Positions 1-5,259 of a stretch of DNA of 5,259 nt are shown in pieces. Each line of letters starts with the position of its first letter. Positions within the stretch are counted from its first letter, which is position 1. A model generated the notes under the pieces. That model worked only from the letters and a program-made list of their open reading frames with translations. It did no database searches and was not told the DNA's origin. Made by a program: the position numbers and the translations under genes. This DNA is from Candidatus Hydrogenedentota bacterium (GTDB lineage Bacteria > Hydrogenedentota > Hydrogenedentia > Hydrogenedentales > SCBR16-9), in contig SKJD01000492.1 of assembly GCA_007116095.1 (NCBI GenBank), positions 1-5,259 on the forward strand, given 5' to 3'.

Positions 1-535
1 AGCGTTTCAGGAGCTTCAGTACATGGACAAAAAAGAAATCCGTGGCCAACATGATACCGATCATCATGAACATGAGCCCGGCAATATTCGCCGCAATCAC
101 CCCAAAATGTCCCCCGAAGAAATCGCCGGCAAAAGCGCCCAAGGCGCCGCCGGGATGGGGATAATCCTGCGCGGAATACATGTTGAGGTGGACCAGGCCA
201 GAAATGGCCAGCATGAGAATGAAAAGCCCGATAAAACGGGTGAAAAGACGGTCTAGCATCTGGTGCGTGAGCAGCATCAGCGCCCAGATAAAGGTGATGG
301 CGTAGATAACATGGCCGCCATTGCCGAAGGCCATCTCCAGGAACCGCGCCAGCGCCACCCCCGGCAGGCCCAACAAATTACTGAAGACCCGCTCGCCCTC
401 GACTTCCACCAGCCGATGACTGATGAGCGCCAGGAACAGGAGGGTGGTAATTCCCAGCATGAGCACCCCGAGAATTTCGCTCTTGCGATCGTAGGATATG
501 CCTTCGGAATTACGCACGATTGAACCACTCCCCAT
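1..535 (-). CDS. ftsK: DNA translocase FtsK, N-terminal membrane domain (C-terminus beyond window)
   Basis: FtsK is a membrane-anchored DNA pump at the division septum that moves chromosome ends and activates dimer resolution. The visible 178 residues match the FtsK/SpoIIIE four-helix N-terminal domain. Hydrophobic segments lie at about residues 21-39, 75-90, 101-118 and 144-165. The stretch around 53-66 (NLLGLPGVALARFL) and the GGALGAFAGDFFGGHFG stretch at about 129-145 are typical of the family. The ATPase motor and gamma domain lie past position 1. Start choice is uncertain. The ATG at 535 has no good ribosome site. A GTG at 517 has GGGGAG about 10 bases upstream and would give VRNSEGISYDRKSE. 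An in-frame ATG at 577 overlaps the proposed -10 element and is unlikely. There is no partner gene in view. The family call is firm although the catalytic part is not visible. Confidence 0.88.
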   Translation of the reverse strand, partial: MGSGSIVRNSEGISYDRKSEILGVLMLGITTLLFLALISHRLVEVEGERVFSNLLGLPGVALARFLEMAFGNGGHVIYAITFIWALMLLTHQMLDRLFTRFIGLFILMLAISGLVHLNMYSAQDYPHPGGALGAFAGDFFGGHFGVIAANIAGLMFMMIGIMLATDFFFVHVLKLLKR

Positions 536-575
536 CTGATAAAAGCATCCACATACACACGGGAACCTACAACCC

Positions 576-604
576 ATGGTAACAGAGGAGCTACCACGAT
601 GCAA
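576..604 (-). promoter_or_regulatory. Probable sigma70-type promoter of ftsK
   Basis: Read on the minus strand, TTGCAT (599-604) and TACCAT (576-581) are 17 bases apart, and TGT just before the -10 gives an extended -10 (TGnTACCAT). Transcription would start near 569, about 35-50 bases upstream of the candidate ftsK starts at 535 and 517. This placement argues against the in-frame ATG at 577. It is a consensus match only. Confidence 0.45.
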
Positions 605-723
605 CTTGACAAAACGGTGAACAATGGGATGGAAATACCTTCAAAAAAAGACTAGCGGAAAGTGCTCCAAAATACAGGGAGGGCAATATGGCGGCTGCGA
701 AGCTGGCGGGTTCGTTTCGTGTG

Positions 724-749
724 GCTATCCGGTCTGTCAACCGAATAGC
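724..749 (-). other. Inverted repeat that pairs fully only as minus-strand RNA
   Basis: The arms at 724-733 and 740-749 enclose a 6-base loop. On the plus strand there is one A-C mismatch. On the minus strand the same position becomes a U-G wobble, giving a continuous 10-bp stem (GCUAUUCGGU with ACCGGAUAGC). No U-tract follows it. It lies just past the tRNA terminator on the minus strand and well upstream of ftsK. It could be a back-up terminator or an RNA processing signal. The rest of 605-762 shows no gene or other clear signal. Confidence 0.4.
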
Positions 750-762
750 GTGTAGTCCAATG

Positions 763-786
763 AAAAGACCGCTATACCTAGCGGTC
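763..786 (-). terminator. Rho-independent terminator of the tRNA-Val unit
   Basis: There is a perfect 8-bp stem (767-774 with 779-786) and a 4-base loop (775-778). On the minus strand it reads GACCGCTA GGTA TAGCGGTC followed directly by TTTT (763-766). It begins 18 bases past the 3' CCA of the tRNA, where an end for that transcript is expected. The U-tract is short, so termination may be partial. Confidence 0.8.
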
Positions 787-804
787 CTTGGTAATCATAA
801 AAAA

Positions 805-881
805 TGGTGGGCGACACTGGAATCGAACCAGTGACCTCTGCCGTGTGAAGACAGCGCTCTAACCAACTGAGCTAGCCGCCC
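805..881 (-). tRNA. tRNA-Val (anticodon CAC)
   Basis: This is a 77-nt tRNA with a full cloverleaf. The acceptor stem GGGCGGC pairs with GTCGCCC with one G-U pair. The D stem is GCTC/GAGC. The anticodon stem CTGTC/GGCAG carries the 7-base loop TTCACAC, so the anticodon is CAC, which reads the valine codon GUG. The variable loop is short (AGGTC). The T arm is ACTGG-TTCGATT-CCAGT. The discriminator base is A, and the terminal CCA is encoded in the DNA (positions 805-807). A strong promoter lies directly upstream and a terminator directly downstream, so it appears to be a single-gene transcription unit. No tRNA-targeting integrase or repeated 3' end is present in the window. Confidence 0.96.
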
Positions 882-892
882 GAGGGGTGGTT

Positions 893-922
893 AATATAGC
901 AAAAGCGGCTCGGGGCTGTCAA
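893..922 (-). promoter_or_regulatory. Sigma70-type promoter of tRNA-Val
   Basis: On the minus strand a perfect -35 TTGACA (917-922) is followed after 18 bases by a near-perfect -10 TATATT (893-898). The predicted start is near 886, only about 5 bases before the mature tRNA end at 881, so the 5' leader would be very short. It is the closest consensus match in the window. Confidence 0.75.
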
Positions 923-987
923 ATTGTCCGGTGGGTTTTCAAGTCGCTGGAACTGCATGTGGAGGGGCGCTGCGGGACGGGCTGCTT

Positions 988-2334
988 TCAGTGGCGGAGC
1001 TTGCGGATTTTGTCGGGGTCCAGGCCGAGGCGCCAGGCCAGGAGCATTTTCTGGTGGGCCCAAGTGGTACGCCAGAGTCCATGTGTTTCCCAGCGGCGGC
1101 CGGAGGATTGTACGGCCTGGTCGGCAAGCATGATGCGACTGCCTTCGCAGCGCAGGCGCGCCACCAGGTCGAGGTCTTCCATGACGGGCAATTCGCGGTA
1201 GCCGCCAAGGGCCATGAAGTCGCTGCGTTTCATAAAGAGCCCCTGATCGCCATATGGGCGTTGGAGCAGACGGCTCCGCAGGTTGGCGGCAGCGGCAATC
1301 CAGCGCAGTCCGGGTTTTGAGCCGCGCAATTGCAGTTGGAAGGCCCCAGCACCGAAGCCGGGAGCAGCAGCGCTGCGCTCGATGGATGCCAGATAAGCAG
1401 TCGGTACATGGGTATCGCCGTGTAAAAACAGCAAGCACTCACCTTGGGCAACGGCAGCGCCTCGATTCATTTGCCGCGCCCGGCCCGGTGGACTTTGTAG
1501 CAGGAGGACGCCATGTTGTCGGGCGATGTCACGGGTCGCATCCTGGCTGCCGCCATCCACGACGATGACTTCCACCGCTGCTTCGGGAGGCGTCGCTTCC
1601 CGCAGGGCCGTCAGGGTGGCGTCCAGTTCACGATCCTCGTCCAGCACCGGTATCACGACCGACAATCGTGGCGGTCGATCCGTCGCGGGATCACGGCGCT
1701 GTCGTTCCCATTCCGGCAGGTCTTCGGGAAGGTCCACGTCCTTGCGGCGCGGCAGACAGGCCCAACCCCGGCCTAATCCGGCGGCTTCCAGGCAGGCCAC
1801 GGTTTCCGTGAAGACCGTATCTGTACCCCAGGGCATCTGTTCCGGGAAAAGCTCCGGAAGGGGTTGTCGCATGCCGATCAGGTAATAGCCGCCGTCTGTC
1901 GTCGGGCCGAGGACCACTTCTTGCTGTTCGAGCACATCGAAGGCCCCTGCGATCTCCCCCGGACCGAGCGCCGGACAATCCGATCCGACCACAACCACCG
2001 ATGCGCCTCCTGCCGCAAACGCCGTGTGGATAGCCTGCTGCATACGTGCGCCCAGGTTCCCGTCGCATTGAGGCTGGTATTGCAGCTCGGGACCAAAGCA
2101 AGCCGCCATGCGATCCACATCCCCACCGTCAAAGCACACGACAATGGCCGCCTTTTCCCCCGCCGCCGCCTGCCACAGCCGGGCGCCCTGCAACAGTTGC
2201 GTGGTCATGGCTTGATGCAATGCCGCTGCCCCTGAAGGCCCCAACGCGGGCAGCAGGCGGGTCTTCACCCGGCCAGACTCGGGATAGCGGGTGAAGACCA
2301 GGAGCACCTGCTGCATGCGTTCACGCTGCATCAT
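988..2334 (-). CDS. Two-domain glycosyltransferase, TIGR04282-type (DUF2064) fused to TIGR04283-type GT2
   Basis: This protein of about 448 residues joins two GT-A fold domains usually encoded separately. Residues about 8-200 match the DUF2064/TIGR04282 family: FTRYPESGRVKTRL near the start, VVGSDCPAL at about 116-123, and GPTTDGGYYLIGM at about 143-155. After a charged linker, residues about 224-446 match the TIGR04283 GT2-like family: LSVVIPVLDE, VIVVDGGSQD, PPGRARQMNRGAA, FLHGDT (usually HADT), GDQGLF, the acidic MEDLDL, and SGRRWETHGLWRT. Public annotation links both families to arsenosugar biosynthesis beside ArsM and ArsS, but neither is in view, so the substrate is unproven. It is likely cytosolic, with no signal peptide. 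Start choice is open. The frame extends to a GTG at 2364, with ATGs at 2334, 2331 and 2316. None has a clear ribosome site, and the family normally starts only a few residues before the LLVFTRYP motif, which favours an ATG. Confidence 0.88.
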   Translation of the reverse strand: MMQRERMQQVLLVFTRYPESGRVKTRLLPALGPSGAAALHQAMTTQLLQGARLWQAAAGEKAAIVVCFDGGDVDRMAACFGPELQYQPQCDGNLGARMQQAIHTAFAAGGASVVVVGSDCPALGPGEIAGAFDVLEQQEVVLGPTTDGGYYLIGMRQPLPELFPEQMPWGTDTVFTETVACLEAAGLGRGWACLPRRKDVDLPEDLPEWERQRRDPATDRPPRLSVVIPVLDEDRELDATLTALREATPPEAAVEVIVVDGGSQDATRDIARQHGVLLLQSPPGRARQMNRGAAVAQGECLLFLHGDTHVPTAYLASIERSAAAPGFGAGAFQLQLRGSKPGLRWIAAAANLRSRLLQRPYGDQGLFMKRSDFMALGGYRELPVMEDLDLVARLRCEGSRIMLADQAVQSSGRRWETHGLWRTTWAHQKMLLAWRLGLDPDKIRKLRH

Positions 2335-2442
2335 GACACTGCTGCATGGGCACTGGATCAGCACAGTATTTCAACGCAAACACCTTCGAGATTGGTTTTA
2401 CCTTCATTAAGCAATTCCCAGTCGACCATGGCAGAACATTTG

Positions 2443-2475
2443 GGTCTATTCGGGGATGTATTGTACACCCAGACC
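2443..2475 (-). other. Stem-loop just past the pilin-like gene, possible transcript end
   Basis: On the minus strand an inner 7-bp stem (GGGUGUA, loop CAA, UACAUCC, with one G-U pair) is enclosed by an outer 5-bp stem GGUCU/AGACC, with a 6-base bulge on the 3' side. It begins about 8 bases after the stop codon of the pilin-like gene. No U-tract follows, so it is not a classic terminator. It may protect the mRNA 3' end or weaken read-through into the glycosyltransferase gene. The plus-strand version has a mismatch where the minus strand has the wobble pair. The rest of the spacer (2365-2483) shows no clear promoter. Confidence 0.35.
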
Positions 2476-2483
2476 ATGTTGAC

Positions 2484-3413
2484 CTAAAAGCCGTTGAAAG
2501 GGCGGTTGTAGCGGCCAAAGGTACGCGCGCTGTCTTCGGTCACGGGGAATCGGTCGCCGGGGTAGGCGTGGTAGGCCACGTGGCCGTCCATGTACAGCAC
2601 ATTCGCCCCGCCAGGCAGGTGATTAAAGTCCTTTGGCAGTGTGGTGACATGGTCCCACATGACCGGGATGCTGCTCTGGGCGGTGGCGCTGCCCCCCGGA
2701 TTGTTGATGTCCGTGATGAGAAAGCGTTCAATCCCCTCACGCAGACGGTACATGGTATTGCCGCCGCCGACTTGTGTGCCGAAATGCTCCTGTCGAATTA
2801 CGGTAAAGTCCTCGTTACTCTGACGGCCCCAGGTCTCGACGTTCATCAGCGCCAAATCGCCCAGTGGGGTCCCCATATACTCCTCGGTGCCGAAACGCCC
2901 GCCGACGTCGTTGCCTTCCACGCCCAGTTTCTCGAAGCCCAGAATATTTACATCATCCAGGATGAGCCAGCCCATGTAGTTGTAGGGTTCCTTGCGCAGC
3001 TCACACGGCTCAATCCGCCCGTTGTTGTTGCCGTAGGCTTCGTCGTAGCGCTCCAGCGGGGTCGACTGCACCACCCAGGACGGACACCAGACCACATCGG
3101 CGTCCGAGAGGTAATCCGGCATGACCGAATTGCCGTTAAAGATCATCGTATCGCTGAGGCCGACAGCGCCGCTCTGTGGGTCCGGGCAGGTATAGATCAT
3201 CCGGGGTGGGTACGCGCCACCGCGGGATTCACCGGCGTACATCTTGAAAACGACACCCAATTGCTTGAGGTTGTTGGCGCAGGAAGCGCGACGGGCGGCC
3301 TCCCGCGCTCGCGACAAGGCCGGGAGCAGGATGGCGGCGAGGATGCCGATGATAGCGATCACCACCAGCAGCTCAATCAGGGTAAAGCCGGTACGCTTGT
3401 TCGCGTATATCAT
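2484..3413 (-). CDS. Type IV pilin-like protein with N-methylation motif and H-X9-DG-like C-terminus
   Basis: This complete 309-residue protein opens with a short positive leader and a class III (prepilin) signal: [13 protein letters not shown], with predicted cleavage after Gly9, Phe10 as the methylated residue and Glu14 as the conserved Glu5 of the mature protein. A hydrophobic helix covers about 10-30, followed by the usual [20 protein letters not shown] stretch. The C-terminus has [15 protein letters not shown] at about 265-279, the processing-associated 'H-X9-DG' motif of DUF1559-like pseudopilins; here the spacing is ten residues (His265 to Asp276). It should be inserted in the inner membrane and processed by a PilD-like peptidase, but its role is unknown even in related proteins. 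The start is well supported: AAGGAG lies 7 bases before the ATG. It is divergent from the sulfatase gene, a common neighbour type for this family. Confidence 0.9.
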   Translation of the reverse strand: MIYANKRTGFTLIELLVVIAIIGILAAILLPALSRAREAARRASCANNLKQLGVVFKMYAGESRGGAYPPRMIYTCPDPQSGAVGLSDTMIFNGNSVMPDYLSDADVVWCPSWVVQSTPLERYDEAYGNNNGRIEPCELRKEPYNYMGWLILDDVNILGFEKLGVEGNDVGGRFGTEEYMGTPLGDLALMNVETWGRQSNEDFTVIRQEHFGTQVGGGNTMYRLREGIERFLITDINNPGGSATAQSSIPVMWDHVTTLPKDFNHLPGGANVLYMDGHVAYHAYPGDRFPVTEDSARTFGRYNRPFNGF

Positions 3414-3465
3414 GATGGGGCTCCTTATAATAAGGTTGTCGGATAGGGTTTCACATTGGGTCTCC

Positions 3466-3480
3466 GGGGCAGCGCGCCCC
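3466..3480 (-). other. GC-rich hairpin in the leader of the pilin-like gene
   Basis: A 5-bp GGGGC/GCCCC stem with a 5-base loop lies about 53 bases upstream of the pilin-like start codon and inside its predicted 5' untranslated leader. There is no T-run on either side, so it is not a terminator. It may have no function; a short GC palindrome is weak evidence. Confidence 0.3.
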
Positions 3481-3526
3481 AGCCTGCAATACTTTCCATT
3501 CCTGCCCGGTTAATCAATGTTTAGAT

Positions 3527-3556
3527 ATGGTAACTTATGTATTGTGACGCTTTCAA
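3527..3556 (-). promoter_or_regulatory. Possible promoter of the pilin-like gene
   Basis: On the minus strand TTGAAA (3551-3556) and TACCAT (3527-3532) are 18 bases apart; shifting the -10 by one base gives TTACCA at 17. The predicted start near 3520 would leave a leader of about 105 bases containing the GC hairpin. The surrounding stretch is AT-rich compared with the genes. Other weak pairs occur nearby, so this is tentative. Confidence 0.3.
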
Positions 3557-3633
3557 GTTTTTTGTCCATAAATTTTCTGTTGCACACTGTTTATACTGGA
3601 GACCTACTCAATACAAAATTTTAGCAGGCTTAC

Positions 3634-3662
3634 TTGAAAACGGCCCCGCTTTCTTGCATACT
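3634..3662 (+). promoter_or_regulatory. Possible promoter of the sulfatase gene
   Basis: TTGAAA (3634-3639) and CATACT (3657-3662) are 17 bases apart. Transcription would start near 3669, leaving a leader of about 38 bases that contains the GGGGAGGG ribosome site at 3693-3700. A second good -10-like hexamer, TATACT near 3592-3597, lacks a well-spaced -35. Confidence 0.45.
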
Positions 3663-3706
3663 GGCTGGATATTCGCATTTATCGAGCAACCCGGGGAGGG
3701 CACACC

Positions 3707-5259
3707 ATGCAGCATCTAGCACGAAAGAACAAGGGATCGCAGCCCAGCAACCGTCGAGAATTTTTACGCCAGGCCTGTACAGGAGTGCTGGGACTTAGCC
3801 TGGCCAGCGTACTCGGGGCCGGGATGGGATCGGCGCCGTCGCGGGCAGCAGCCCGGGATAGCAGTTCAGCCTCCGGCGCTGCGCAACGTCCCAACATCAT
3901 CGTCATCATGGCCGATGACATGGGCTATTCAGACATTGGTTGCTACGGCGGCGAGGTGCAGACTCCGAACCTGGACCAATTGGCGGCAGACGGCCTGCGC
4001 TTTACCCAGTTCTACAACGCGGCCCGTTGCTGTCCCACACGCGCTTCTATCCTCACCGGGCTGTACCCACATCAGGCCGGGGTTGGCGCCATGGTCGGTC
4101 CCGGGGATCGTCCGGGCTATCGCGGTCGTTTGAACGAATCCTGCGTCACCTTCGCCGAGGTGCTAAAGGAAGCAGGCTACCAGACTTTCATGAGCGGCAA
4201 ATGGCACGTGACGCACTTCAACTACAACGACCCTGAACCGACCTTGCACCGGGAATCCTGGCCGCGCCAGCGGGGCTTTGACCGCTTCTTTGGGACGTTG
4301 GCAGGCGGAGGCAGCTTCTTCACACCGGTAAGCCTGATGCGCGAGAATGAATTTATCGAACCGGGCGAAGATTTCTACTACACCGACGCCATAAATGATC
4401 AGGCCGTGGAATACATTCAGGAAGCCGATCCGGAGCGTCCCTTCCTGATGTATGTATCTCACGTCGCACCACACTGGCCGCTGCATGCCTTGCCCGAGGA
4501 CATCGCAAAGTACGAGGGGGTGTACGACGTAGGCTGGGACGTCGTTCGGGAACGCCGACACGAACGCATGAAGGCGATGGGGTTGGTGGATCCGCAATGG
4601 CCGCTTACCCCCCGTGACAGCAGGGTGCCCGCCTGGGAAGAGGCCGAAAACAAGGACTGGGAAGCCCACCGCATGGCGGTTTACGCCGCGCAGGTCGACA
4701 ACATGGACCAGGGCATCGGGCGGATTATGGCGGCGTTGAAAGCGCAGGGGCAATGGGAGAACACCTTGATCCTGTTCCTGTCCGACAACGGCGGTAGCCC
4801 GGAAGTCATCCAGGGACAAGACACACGCCACGGCTATTTCGAACGCGGCGGCACGACACCCGAAGTCATGCCGGGCGCCCCGGATACCTATGCCTCCTAC
4901 GGCGTGCCCTGGGCCAATGCGAGTAATACCCCCTACCGCCGTTACAAGGCCTGGATTCATGAGGGCGGCAGCGCGACACCGCTCATCGCGCACTGGCCGG
5001 AGGTAATTTCAGGCGACCAGATCACCCACGAAGTCGGGCATATCATCGACATCATGGCCACCTGCGTGGATCTGGCGGATGCGTCGTACCCGGAGGAATA
5101 CAACGGCCATGCCATTACCCCATTGGAAGGCAAAAGCCTCCTCCCCCTCTTCCAGGGCCAGACTCGAGAAGGCCACGAGGCGCTCTACTGGGAACACCTC
5201 GGGAAGCGGGGCATGCGCGCCGGGAAATGGAAAATCGTCGGTGAGGAAGATGAAGCCTG
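3707..5259 (+). CDS. Tat-exported arylsulfatase-type sulfatase (C-terminus beyond window)
   Basis: This is a formylglycine-dependent sulfatase that removes sulfate esters, probably from sulfated glycans or aryl sulfates. 517 residues are visible; the domain looks nearly complete and only the C-terminal end is missing. The N-terminus is a Tat signal: NRREFL at 15-20, a hydrophobic stretch at about 23-43, and a likely cleavage site near the Ala run at 47-49. Active-site landmarks are Asp70-Asp71 (calcium), Cys108 in CCPTR (the residue converted to formylglycine), Arg112, GKWH with Lys165 and His167, SHVAPHWP with His252 and His256, SDNGG with Asp360-Asn361, and a Lys in YKAWIHEGG. The GWDVVRERRHERMKAMG and PRDSRVPAW stretches resemble the large AtsA-like arylsulfatases. 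GGGGAGGG lies 6 bases before the ATG, fixing the start. Export is expected to be to the periplasm or cell surface. The exact substrate cannot be told from sequence, and no maturase gene is in view. Confidence 0.93.
   Translation, partial: MQHLARKNKGSQPSNRREFLRQACTGVLGLSLASVLGAGMGSAPSRAAARDSSSASGAAQRPNIIVIMADDMGYSDIGCYGGEVQTPNLDQLAADGLRFTQFYNAARCCPTRASILTGLYPHQAGVGAMVGPGDRPGYRGRLNESCVTFAEVLKEAGYQTFMSGKWHVTHFNYNDPEPTLHRESWPRQRGFDRFFGTLAGGGSFFTPVSLMRENEFIEPGEDFYYTDAINDQAVEYIQEADPERPFLMYVSHVAPHWPLHALPEDIAKYEGVYDVGWDVVRERRHERMKAMGLVDPQWPLTPRDSRVPAWEEAENKDWEAHRMAVYAAQVDNMDQGIGRIMAALKAQGQWENTLILFLSDNGGSPEVIQGQDTRHGYFERGGTTPEVMPGAPDTYASYGVPWANASNTPYRRYKAWIHEGGSATPLIAHWPEVISGDQITHEVGHIIDIMATCVDLADASYPEEYNGHAITPLEGKSLLPLFQGQTREGHEALYWEHLGKRGMRAGKWKIVGEEDEA

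Noticed and set aside
23..523. Two plus-strand open frames opposite FtsK (23-256 and 263-523)
   Set aside because: They have unusual His/Gln/Glu-rich composition and no ribosome sites, and they lie opposite a clear FtsK membrane domain.
805..881. tRNA gene as an integration site for a mobile element
   Set aside because: No integrase, no repeated tRNA 3' end and no foreign-looking cargo is visible on either side.
872..1438. Minus-strand open frame overlapping the end of the glycosyltransferase and the tRNA
   Set aside because: It runs through the tRNA promoter and into the tRNA, and its Arg/Pro-rich translation matches no family; it is an alternate-frame shadow.
2346..3446. Long plus-strand open frame (366 codons) opposite the pilin-like gene
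   Set aside because: It is antisense to a protein with clear pilin motifs and a strong ribosome site, shows no recognisable family features, and fits a shadow frame in GC-biased sequence.
3414..3706. Short coding gene or riboswitch in the divergent spacer
   Set aside because: No open frame with a ribosome site and no recognisable riboswitch fold; only promoter-like elements and one short GC hairpin were seen.
4163..4993. Minus-strand open frame of 276 codons opposite the sulfatase
   Set aside because: The plus-strand sulfatase has its full set of active-site motifs over the same stretch; the antisense frame has no recognisable domain.

Overview
The window is bacterial chromosome, moderately GC-rich in the genes with more AT-rich spacers. 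It carries four protein genes, two of them cut by the window edges, and one tRNA. The best lineage clue is a type IV pilin-like protein ending in the 'H-X9-DG' type motif, next to a Tat-exported formylglycine sulfatase. Large families of both are typical of Planctomycetota, Lentisphaerota, other Verrucomicrobiota relatives and Candidatus Hydrogenedentota. I infer a member of that broad group and cannot name the phylum from this sequence alone.

Layout. Positions 1-535 (minus) encode the membrane N-terminus of the DNA translocase FtsK; the motor part lies beyond the left edge. Positions 536-762 hold its likely promoter and a hairpin. Positions 763-922 form a compact, self-contained tRNA unit read on the minus strand: sigma70-like promoter, tRNA-Val with anticodon CAC and encoded CCA, then a rho-independent terminator. 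Positions 988-2334 (minus; possible longer start at 2364) encode a fusion of two glycosyltransferase-like domains, the pair annotated as arsenosugar-biosynthesis glycosyltransferases (TIGR04282 and TIGR04283 types). Positions 2484-3413 (minus) encode the pilin-like protein. A 293-base AT-rich divergent spacer with promoter-like elements on both strands separates it from the plus-strand sulfatase, which starts at 3707 and runs off the right edge.

How the genes relate. FtsK, the tRNA and the glycosyltransferase look like unrelated neighbours with their own signals. The pilin-like gene and the sulfatase share one control region and may be co-regulated as an envelope/polysaccharide-use module, but this is inference. 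I see no mobile element, CRISPR array, integrase or clearly new multi-gene system. The points most worth a second look are the two-domain glycosyltransferase without ArsM/ArsS in view, the pilin-sulfatase divergent pair, and the strand-specific RNA hairpins.
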